Both the position numbers and the translations under genes were made by a program. The notes beneath the pieces are model-generated. The model had not been told where the DNA came from and did not search any database. It worked only from the letters and a program-made list of their open reading frames with translations. A stretch of 16,292 bases of DNA from Metaruminococcus_A sp003150405. Lineage in GTDB: Bacteria > Bacillota > Clostridia > Oscillospirales > Ruminococcaceae. Positions 7,344-13,600 of the stretch are shown piece after piece (positions within the stretch are counted from its first letter, which is position 1; each line of letters opens with the position of its first letter). The stretch covers positions 1 to 16,292 of the forward strand of contig CABUBB010000032.1 in the NCBI GenBank assembly GCA_902489745.1. The letters are read 5' to 3'.

Positions 7344-7374
7344 AATCCCGTCCAGTTTTTGGACGGGATTTTTT
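7344..7374 (+). terminator. Rho-independent terminator after ireB
   Basis: AATCCCGTCC (7344-7353) pairs perfectly with GGACGGGATT (7361-7370) around a 7-nt loop, and the stem is followed by TTTT. It closes the pheS-pheT-ireB unit. Confidence 0.95.
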
Positions 7375-7396
7375 ACAGAAATATAAGCTATAAATA

Positions 7397-7425
7397 TTGA
7401 CATGTGTTCATAATTCGTTTATAGT
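7397..7425 (+). promoter_or_regulatory. Promoter of the DUF4190-like gene (TTGACA-N17-TATAGT)
   Basis: A consensus TTGACA (7397-7402) and TATAGT (7420-7425) lie 17 bp apart, 43 bp before the start codon at 7469 and downstream of the ireB terminator. A second TATAAT at 7431-7436 is too far from the -35 box to be the partner. Confidence 0.8.
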
Positions 7426-7468
7426 ATAGATATAATTTACCAACATGGTTTGATGGGAGAGTTGTTTT

Positions 7469-7756
7469 ATGGAAAACAAAACAAACGGCTTGGCAGTCGG
7501 CGGCCTGATTCTTGGTATCTTTACCATTCTCATGGGCTGCTTTGGTTGGACATTCGGTTGGGGCACCATCATTGGCGTCATCACCGGTATTGTCGGTATC
7601 ATTCTCAGCGTTCTGGGTAAAAAACAGAGCCCGAGCGGCCTTGCGACCGGCGGTCTCGTTACCTCGATCATTGGTCTGGTGCTCTGCGGTATCCTGTTCA
7701 TCGCTTGTGTAGCCTGCGTTGGCGCTTTGGGTGCTGCTGGCGTTGCGCTTTATTAA
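7469..7756 (+). CDS. DUF4190-like small membrane protein
   Basis: A 95-residue, very hydrophobic, Gly-rich protein. Two membrane blocks (about residues 8-48 and 60-92) are separated by the short polar turn LGKKQSPSGLATGG. The repeated pattern of AVGGLILGIFTI, then GIVGIILSVLGKK, then GLATGGLVTSIIGLVL is typical of DUF4190 proteins, whose function is unknown. It has its own promoter (7397-7425) and terminator (7781-7815), so it is probably monocistronic. The ribosome site is a weak GGGAGAG 7-8 nt before the ATG. Function cannot be inferred from the sequence. Confidence 0.85.
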   Translation: MENKTNGLAVGGLILGIFTILMGCFGWTFGWGTIIGVITGIVGIILSVLGKKQSPSGLATGGLVTSIIGLVLCGILFIACVACVGALGAAGVALY

Positions 7757-7780
7757 TAAGCTCGTAAACGGAACAAATAT

Positions 7781-7815
7781 AAGACAGAATCGGTGACGGT
7801 TCTGTCTTTTATTTT
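7781..7815 (+). terminator. Rho-independent terminator between the DUF4190-like gene and the Lgt-family gene
   Basis: AAGACAGAA (7781-7789) pairs with TTCTGTCTT (7800-7808), followed by TTATTTT. The Lgt-family ribosome site (GGAGG, 7816-7820) begins directly after the T-rich tail. No separate promoter is evident for the Lgt-family gene, so it may depend on read-through. Confidence 0.85.
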
Positions 7816-7824
7816 GGAGGAGCT

Positions 7825-8607
7825 ATGTTTCCATATTTGAATTTATTCGGCTTTCAAGTGCCGATGTATAGCATCATGATCGGCCTTGGTCTTATTTTGG
7901 GAGTTTTGCTCGCTGTTTTCCGGGCAAAACGCTCCGGGCTGAAAGGCGAGGATGTTTTCAATGCCTGCCTGTTTGCGGTAATTGGGTTGATTGTAGGCGG
8001 TAAAATTCTGTACCTCATCACCATTATCCCCTGGATGGCGGAAAATTGGAGCAGGTTAATGTCCACCCCTCAGTTGTGGATTGACCTGCTGCGCGGCGGT
8101 TTTGTCTTTTACGGCGGTTTGATTGGCGCGTTGCTCATGATTGGCTGGTATGTGAAAAAATTTCGCATTCCCGCTATGCAGATGCTGGATACGCTGATGC
8201 CCTCGGTGCCGCTGGCTCATGCGTTCGGCCGGATTGGCTGTTTCTGCGCCGGGTGTTGCTATGGGATTCCTTCTCCCTTTGGCTTTGATTTTTCGGCTTC
8301 AGAGGTTGCCCCGCACGGTGTTACCCTGCTGCCGGTGCAGCTTTTTGAGGCGGGCGGCAACCTGTTGCTCTGCGGCATACTGCTGCTCGTTGGCCGCCGG
8401 ATGAAAAAGCCGGGCTTGCTCACGGGGATTTACCTGGCGGGTTACGCTGTGATGCGGTTTGTTCTTGAATTCTTTCGCTATGATGCGGAGCGCGGCGGAT
8501 TTCTCGGCGTTTCCACTTCTCAGTGGATTAGCTTGCTGCTGTTGCCGGTCGGCGTCTTTATCATCTGGCGGGCAGTTTATCCCAAAACGAATTCTGAACA
8601 GGGATGA
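7825..8607 (+). CDS. lgt: Lgt-family protein (prolipoprotein diacylglyceryl transferase-like), divergent active site
   Basis: A 260-residue polytopic membrane protein with about seven hydrophobic segments. It aligns by motif with Lgt, which transfers diacylglycerol from phosphatidylglycerol to the lipobox Cys of prolipoproteins. Visible matches are the N-terminal YSIMIGLGLILG, RGGFVFYGGLIG (90-101), HAFGRIGCFCAGCCYG (132-147) and the C-terminal GYAVMRFVLEFFRYD. Canonical Lgt (for example B. subtilis) has HGGLIG and GRWGNFINQE at these places. Here the essential His is Tyr96, the Asn is Cys139 and the Glu is Cys144, while the Arg of GR and the C-terminal Arg/Glu remain. It therefore belongs to the Cys-rich GRIGCFxxGCCYG subgroup, and its activity as a true Lgt is uncertain; the gene symbol is provisional. 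The start is set by GGAGG 4 nt before the ATG. The gene ends before a terminator at 8739-8778. Confidence 0.88.
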   Translation: MFPYLNLFGFQVPMYSIMIGLGLILGVLLAVFRAKRSGLKGEDVFNACLFAVIGLIVGGKILYLITIIPWMAENWSRLMSTPQLWIDLLRGGFVFYGGLIGALLMIGWYVKKFRIPAMQMLDTLMPSVPLAHAFGRIGCFCAGCCYGIPSPFGFDFSASEVAPHGVTLLPVQLFEAGGNLLLCGILLLVGRRMKKPGLLTGIYLAGYAVMRFVLEFFRYDAERGGFLGVSTSQWISLLLLPVGVFIIWRAVYPKTNSEQG

Positions 8608-8738
8608 GCTGGTATCTGCTGCGAAGGGTACAGACTTGAAACGGAAGTACAATGTTTATCTTTTGCAGAAGATGTAAAGTTGTAGCTGCTGTCTTGCCTG
8701 TCACAGGGAGGAGACAATGCCCACGATGTGTGTGGGTG

Positions 8739-8778
8739 AAATTTTTGATGTCTGACACATGGACCTCAAAAATTTTTT
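8739..8778 (+). terminator. Probable terminator downstream of the Lgt-family gene
   Basis: AAATTTTTGATGTC (8739-8752) pairs with GACCTCAAAAATTT (8762-8775) with one mismatch around a 9-nt loop. The stem runs into a T6 run (8773-8778). The stem is A/T-rich, so strength is uncertain. Confidence 0.6.
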
Positions 8779-8812
8779 GTGTGGAAGCTCCGGGATTTCT
8801 TTGAAATTCCCC

Positions 8813-8841
8813 TTGACATTGCTTGTACCATACGCTATAAT
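8813..8841 (+). promoter_or_regulatory. tRNA-Arg promoter (TTGACA-N17-TATAAT)
   Basis: A perfect TTGACA (8813-8818) and a perfect TATAAT (8836-8841) are separated by 17 bp, 26 bp upstream of the mature tRNA 5' end. This is a fully consensus sigma-A promoter, as expected for a stable RNA gene. Confidence 0.95.
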
Positions 8842-8867
8842 ATTTAGGTACCTGAGAAAAGGTATCT

Positions 8868-8944
8868 GCGCCAGTAGCTCAGCTGGATAGAGTGCTTGAC
8901 TACGAATCAAGAGGTCAGGGGTTCGAGTCCCTTCTGGCGCGCCA
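8868..8944 (+). tRNA. tRNA-Arg (anticodon ACG)
   Basis: The acceptor stem GCGCCAG (8868-8874) pairs with CTGGCGC (8934-8940). The D arm is AGCTCAGCTGGATAGAGT. The anticodon stem CTTGA/TCAAG flanks the loop CTACGAA with anticodon ACG (A34 probably becomes inosine through TadA). The T arm contains GGTTCGAGTCCC. The discriminator G is at 8941 and CCA is encoded at 8942-8944. It has its own promoter and terminator. Confidence 0.98.
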
Positions 8945-8945
8945 C

Positions 8946-8981
8946 ACCTGCGGTTGTAGTTTGCAGCCGCAGGTTTTCTTT
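8946..8981 (+). terminator. Rho-independent terminator of tRNA-Arg
   Basis: ACCTGCGG (8946-8953) pairs perfectly with CCGCAGGT (8967-8974), followed by TTTTCTTTTT. It begins one base after the encoded CCA. Confidence 0.93.
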
Positions 8982-9004
8982 TTGTATTGTTGCAGCTGTA
9001 TTGT

Positions 9005-9050
9005 AGCCGGCACCGTTTATACCTGGTAAACAGGGTGCATATTGCCGGCT
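9005..9050 (+). other. Nested hairpin, possibly a second weak terminator
   Basis: AGCCGGCA (9005-9012) pairs with TGCCGGCT (9043-9050). An inner GTTTA/TAAAC pair (9014-9018 with 9027-9031) is nested inside, and GTTTTAG follows. The T-tail is poor. It may be a backup terminator for the tRNA transcript. Confidence 0.4.
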
Positions 9051-9130
9051 GTTTTAGTTGAAACAATTATGCAGCAAAGCGGTTTCAAGCAATTTTGCTT
9101 TGGAAAACAGTTTTTCTGGTTCCGTGGAAG

Positions 9131-9161
9131 GGAGAAAGCCTTGAAGGCCTTCTCCTTTTTT
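9131..9161 (+). terminator. Rho-independent terminator upstream of the recombinase
   Basis: GGAGAA (9131-9136) with TTCTCC (9150-9155) and GCC (9138-9140) with GGC (9146-9148) form one interrupted stem, followed directly by TTTTTT (9156-9161). No upstream gene explains it beyond the tRNA, so it insulates the recombinase region or ends an unrecognised short transcript starting after 8981. Confidence 0.75.
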
Positions 9162-9197
9162 GTTTCGGGAACAAAATTGCCCCTTATTTGCAGGTGT

Positions 9198-9220
9198 GCG
9201 CGGACAATGTTTGTCTGCGC
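9198..9220 (+). other. Hairpin / dyad upstream of the recombinase gene
   Basis: GCGCGGACA (9198-9206) pairs with TGTCTGCGC (9212-9220) through one G-U pair around a 5-nt loop. No T-run follows. It could be an operator-like dyad or a leader hairpin for the recombinase. The rest of 9162-9358 shows no recognisable promoter. Confidence 0.35.
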
Positions 9221-9358
9221 TTGCTTGCTTTATAGAAGAAAAAGAAGGGAGGGAAGCAGTAAAATAGTGGAACGATAAATTTTTCGGTTTTGGTCTTTCC
9301 GGGTACAGGTAGGGGGAGAATGCCGGAAAGAAACAGCATTCCAAGGAGGGAAAAGGCA

Positions 9359-10180
9359 TTGGAGCAGTCAATGATACAATTTAAGAGATTTTTGGAACAA
9401 GAAGAAAAAAGCGAAGCAACGATTGAAAAATACCTACGGGATGTACGGGTGTTTTTGGCCCATTTAAACGGGCGGGCGATCTGCAAAGAGGCGGCGATAC
9501 GGTATAAAGAATACTTGTCTGAACATTACGCTCCGGTCAGTGCCAACTCCATGCTGGTATCGCTGAACTGTTTTTTGCGATTTTATGGCAAAGCGGATGC
9601 CTGTGTAAAGCTGTTTAAAATTCAGCAGCAGATTTTCTGTCAGGAAGAAAAGGAATTAAGCCGGGAGGAATACAGGCGCTTGATTCAGGCCGCGGGTAAT
9701 ACCAGGCTTTCTTTTGTACTTCAAACCATTTGCTGTACCGGCATTCGGGTAAGCGAGTTGCAGTATATTACCGTGGAGGCTGTACATACGGGTAAAACGA
9801 TTGTAAACTGCAAAAATAAAACACGGGTCATTTTTGTTCCGGAGCATATACAGAAGATGCTGAAGAGGTATATAAAAAAATCCGGCCTGAAAACCGGAAG
9901 CGTGTTTGTATCGAAAAACGGGAGGCCATTAAACCGCAGCAATATATGGCGGGAGATGAAAGCCCTGTGCGAAAAAGCAAATGTTGCACCGGAAAAGGTA
10001 TATCCCCACAATTTACGGCACCTGTTTGCACGGACCTTTTATTCGCTGGACCGGGACATTGCCCGGCTGGCTGACCTGTTGGGACACAGCAGTATTAATA
10101 CCACCCGTATTTATACTATGGAGACTGGGCGCCAGCATTTATACCAACTGGAACAGGTACAAAAATTGTTGAGAACATAA
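9359..10180 (+). CDS. Tyrosine recombinase (XerC/D-like integrase), probable invertase of the adjacent promoter switch
   Basis: A 273-residue phage-integrase-family site-specific recombinase. An N-terminal SAM-like DNA-binding domain spans about residues 1-85 (QEEKSEATIEKYLRDVRVFLAHL). The catalytic domain follows with R130 in CCTGIRVSEL, a beta-hairpin Lys near 152-154, H217 and R220 in PHNLRHLFA, H243 in LGHSSINTTR and the nucleophile Y252 in IYTM. All residues of the catalytic set are present, so it should be active. The TTG at 9359 is preferred as start because AAGGAGGG (9343-9350) lies 8 nt before it; ATG at 9371 and ATG at 9320 are alternatives with poorer spacing. The stop codon lies inside a 25-bp inverted repeat that has a matching copy 257 bp downstream. 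This position and the small size suggest a dedicated promoter invertase rather than a prophage integrase. No excisionase or phage gene is nearby. Confidence 0.93.
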   Translation: MEQSMIQFKRFLEQEEKSEATIEKYLRDVRVFLAHLNGRAICKEAAIRYKEYLSEHYAPVSANSMLVSLNCFLRFYGKADACVKLFKIQQQIFCQEEKELSREEYRRLIQAAGNTRLSFVLQTICCTGIRVSELQYITVEAVHTGKTIVNCKNKTRVIFVPEHIQKMLKRYIKKSGLKTGSVFVSKNGRPLNRSNIWREMKALCEKANVAPEKVYPHNLRHLFARTFYSLDRDIARLADLLGHSSINTTRIYTMETGRQHLYQLEQVQKLLRT

Positions 10181-10198
10181 TGCTGATTATGTAGTAAA
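10174..10198 (+). repeat. Left inverted repeat of the invertible segment (IR-L)
   Basis: A 25-bp sequence perfectly repeated in reverse orientation at 10456-10480. It starts 4 bp before the recombinase stop codon and contains it. Each copy has an internal dyad, ACATAAT (10175-10181) and ATTATGT (10186-10192), around the asymmetric core GCTG. This is the form of a tyrosine-recombinase crossover site. Confidence 0.95.
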
Positions 10199-10278
10199 AT
10201 TCCGCTGGTTTGAGATTCCTTTTTAAAAACAATAGGTAAAATTTTGATATAATTTTAAATAAAAAATATTATAAAATG

Positions 10279-10314
10279 AGACCAAGAAATAATATGTTTC
10301 TTGGTCTTGTTTTT
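10279..10314 (+). terminator. Terminator inside the invertible segment
   Basis: AGACCAAGAAA (10279-10289) pairs perfectly with TTTCTTGGTCT (10297-10307), followed by TGTTTTT. The left flank is A-rich (AAAATG and further As), so the reverse direction also has a T-rich tail and the element may work both ways. In the present orientation it ends the recombinase transcript. Confidence 0.9.
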
Positions 10315-10397
10315 GTGCTTTTTATTGGAAAAACGCCTGATATTAACAGAGCTTCCCTGGTTGAACTTTTTACGGTTCATGGCAAGCGCTTACATGC

Positions 10398-10424
10398 TTG
10401 ACAAAATTTTCACGTTGTGATAAT
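10398..10424 (+). promoter_or_regulatory. Invertible promoter driving the giant surface-protein gene
   Basis: A consensus TTGACA (10398-10403) is followed 15 bp later by an extended -10, TGTGATAAT (TG at 10416-10417, GATAAT at 10419-10424). An alternative -10, TAATCT at 10421-10426, has the ideal 17-bp spacing. Transcription would start near 10431 and run through IR-R to the gene at 10616. The -10 choice is uncertain. Confidence 0.72.
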
Positions 10425-10455
10425 CTTCAATATGTACAATTTTGCACACATTCCG

Positions 10456-10480
10456 TTTACTACATAATCAGCATTATGTT
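10456..10480 (-). repeat. Right inverted repeat of the invertible segment (IR-R)
   Basis: The exact reverse complement of 10174-10198 over all 25 bp, with mismatches immediately outside on both sides. It lies about 30 bp downstream of the promoter -10 box and inside the predicted 5' leader of the surface-protein mRNA. Confidence 0.95.
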
Positions 10481-10615
10481 GCGGAGAGCTTGGTGAGTGG
10501 GGGCGCCTTTTGACGCAGCATTTGCCTTTGATTTGCGGTTTGTGCGGCAATTTCAATATACAAAAACCGGAATTCAAGAGATATGTTCTTTGAATGATGG
10601 AAGGAGAAGACAGGT
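10481..10615 (+). other. 5' untranslated leader of the surface-protein gene
   Basis: This is the fixed DNA between IR-R and the start codon. No independent promoter is convincing: TTGACG at 10510-10515 has no -10 partner at 17 bp. A possible TTGCC/GGCAA hairpin lies near 10522-10550. AAGGAG at 10601-10606 is the ribosome site. I see no riboswitch signature. Confidence 0.5.
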
Positions 10616-13600
10616 ATGATTCGCGTACAATCAAAACGTATTTTGGCGGGACTGTTAAGCCTTATCATGGTCTTTGGGCTGTGGAGCTTCAATGGCGGTT
10701 CCTACATGGCCGGGGCAGAAGGGCTTGCTCCGGTGGCCAATACGGGCAGCGCCCCGGGTGGGGAGTCTGCGGTTCCGAACGAGGACCATGGAGCAGTTAC
10801 CAACCCGACCCCAGTTGTGGATATTGTCGTCAATGTTCCGGCAGACTACCCGGGGACCTTTTTGGACTTTAAAGAGGAGCTGACCGATAAATTAGTCGAG
10901 CAGGGAATGGACCCTGACACCTTCCGTATTGTTTCAGCGGCGATTAAAATTGATACCACCGATACAGCCGGTTGGTATGTCTATGACCATTACAACTCGC
11001 AGAACGATTACAACAATTTGAAGGTGGATTCCCTCAGACAGCCGTTCCGGCAGGCGGACAACAGCCATGCAAACGGTACGAACCCGACCACGATTGAGAA
11101 GGAATTTGCCAGTACAGTACCGGCAGCCTGCAAATATTTTGTGAGACATATTTCTTCCAGTGTGGATGAGGCGGGAAAGGCTAAAATGATCTTTGCGGGT
11201 TACGGCTCGCAGGCTTTAGCGGATTTCATGATTTACCCGGCTGCAAGTGATTCCCGCCGGACCTTTAGCTTTGACATTGACGCCAAAAGGGTGGATACGC
11301 ATACCCTGACCGGTACGGGCTTTTTTGTCAACGCCGGAATTGAGGGTACAGGAACCAGCGCCACGGTAAGCGGTTATTTGCTGTTTTATCAGTTTACAAG
11401 CGCAACGGCGGGGAATATCTACCTTATTCCAATGACCAAAGTCAACGCAATGAACTTCCAGACTTCAAATGTAACCAGCTTGTACAGCCAGGCGATTGCA
11501 AAGGATACCTTTAATTTAGGTGCCTCTAAAAAGGCCCGAATTGATGTTGACCTGCAGGCGACCAGCCTGACGGTGCAGCAGCGGAATTACGCTAGTGACG
11601 GCATTACTTTTGAGGAGACCAAGACCTTGTTCGGCGGAAAAGCCGTTACCATGAACCGGACTGGTTTCAATGGCTTTGGCCCCATGGCCGCCTATGGCAG
11701 CCATGGCTGTTCCAGCCTTTCTTCGTTTGAATTCTCAGACCTTGAAATGAACTACGAGGCCAATGCCTTTGATGCGCTGAAAAACGTGCAGTACTCTGAA
11801 GATGCGGAGTACAAATACTTCATTAACCTGACTGGCACCAACGCAGACCCCGGCGTCCCGAAAGACGACGAGGCTTATTTGGAAGGCATTAAGCGTTTGA
11901 ATGAAAACGGTATTTTCTACGTCAGCAATACCGACGACGGAAAAATACTGACCCAACCGACGGAGGATTCCTCCGGTATTGGCCCGGACAACGGCCTGTA
12001 CGCAACCAATGCAGACTACATTACCCAAATTGCAGAATACATTGCAGAAAATTTCAACGAACAGGTGCATTTTAAACCAGTTGAAATTCTGGAACAGAAT
12101 GAAAAACCAATTGCGGACTTCATTATTGTTCAGGATGATGAGGACGGCCAGTGCAAACAGGTTTTGACGGCGCACCTTCAGCATTTGAAAACCGCTGAGG
12201 ATAAAATTACCGTACATATTCAGGATAAATCCATGACCAATTCGGCCGGAGATAAGATTACCGGCTGGCAGCTCAAAGTCTACGACCCGGACAACGGGGT
12301 TGTTGCAAGCAGCAACGGCTTTGTGGACGACCCGTCCAAGCTGCCCTCCTATTCCATTACCAAAAATTCCAAGCAGGGGAAATATCTCTTTGAACTGGTT
12401 GTGAAGGATGTGAAGGGAACCGAATCCACGGTATTCCAGACCTATTTAACTGCTTATCAGGATACGGCTGCACCGAGCATTAGTGCGTCCAGCGGAGGAT
12501 ATGGCTCCCCGGCGAATGTCGTTCTGGTAGACCAGGGCTACGGTATTGATGCAGACGGCGTTACCCTGATTGAAAATGCGGGCAGTGGCGTTTTGAAATA
12601 TCAGGTGAATGATGGAGAAATTATTACGCTGGAGAAAGAAGTCCACGCGTACAACCTTTCGGTCCAACTGACCGAGGAGCCGCTGAAGATCACCACATGG
12701 GACGAATGCGGTAATGAATCCACCAAGACCTTCAACACAGTAAAGGTAGAGTTCCAGGATGGCGACCATGACCCCTACTACACACTTGAGGGCGACAAAT
12801 TGGGAGCTCTTCCGGAAGGGCCGACCCCGGACGATGAGAATAAGCATTTTCAGGGCTGGGCGGATGAAGATGACAACCTTGTTTCTTCCGACACCGTGGT
12901 GAATGACGACATTGTTCTGCACCCGGTTTATACCACCGAGACGGTAACCCTTACCTTTGAGGCAAACGGTGGAACCTATGGCAATACAACCACTAAGGTT
13001 GTTGAGGTGCCAAAAGGCAGCAAAATTATTGACAACCTTTTGAGCGGCGACGAGCTGCCGACAAGAACGGGTTACAATTTTACCCATTGGACAATTTCAG
13101 GCGCTGAAGTTCACGGGCAGACCGCTGACGCGGCGAATACGACGCTTAAGGCGAATTGGGAAAAGGGACAGTTTACCCTGAAATTTGATGCAAACGGCGG
13201 CAATCTGGGCAAACTGAAAGAAAAGTCTGTGGAATATGAAGCAGACCTTTCCTATGAGACTACAACAAACCCCGCGGGAAATCCCTATGCGGGCATGGAT
13301 TTGCCGACCCGAGAGGGTTACACATTCAAGGGCTGGGCAAAAGATACAGCAGGCACTGCTATTACCAGCAGCGACAAGATGCCGGCTCATACCTATACGG
13401 TTTACGCAAAATGGGAAAAGGACAACAGCCGGTTTATTGTCAGCTTTGACAGCAACGGTGGAAGCCAGGTTCCCAATAAATCCTATCCTACAAGCGAGGA
13501 TCACTACGGCACGCTGAACACCCCAAGCCGTTCAGGCTATACCTTTGACGGCTGGTTTGATGAGAGTGGTACAAAGCGCGAATCGGACGGGGAGGTCTAC

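Larger units (their letters stand above)
10174..10480. other. Invertible promoter segment (inverton), seen in the ON orientation
   Basis: Two perfect 25-bp inverted repeats bracket 257 bp of A+T-rich DNA directly after a tyrosine recombinase gene and about 135 bp before a giant secreted-protein gene. Inside are a strong terminator (10279-10314) on the recombinase side and a promoter (10398-10424) on the surface-protein side, reading right. Inversion would move the promoter to about 10256-10230 facing left, removing expression of the surface gene. No good promoter is visible on the opposite strand of the segment, so the flipped state should be OFF. Confidence 0.88.

Noticed and set aside
8701..9066. 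A 121-codon minus-strand frame containing GTRTPDLLIRSQALYPAELL
   Set aside because: This peptide is the familiar artefact of translating the antisense strand of a tRNA. The frame overlaps tRNA-Arg and its promoter and terminator.
9042..9278. A 78-codon plus-strand frame
   Set aside because: It runs through the terminator at 9131-9161 and lacks a ribosome site and any recognisable domain.
8868..10180. A prophage or integrative element inserted at the tRNA-Arg 3' end
   Set aside because: The tRNA 3' sequence is not repeated elsewhere in the window, no phage or conjugation genes are present, and the recombinase is explained by the adjacent inverted repeats.
10248..10253. TATAAT in the left part of the invertible segment as a second promoter
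   Set aside because: There is no -35-like hexamer at a workable distance, and a strong terminator follows within about 30 bp.
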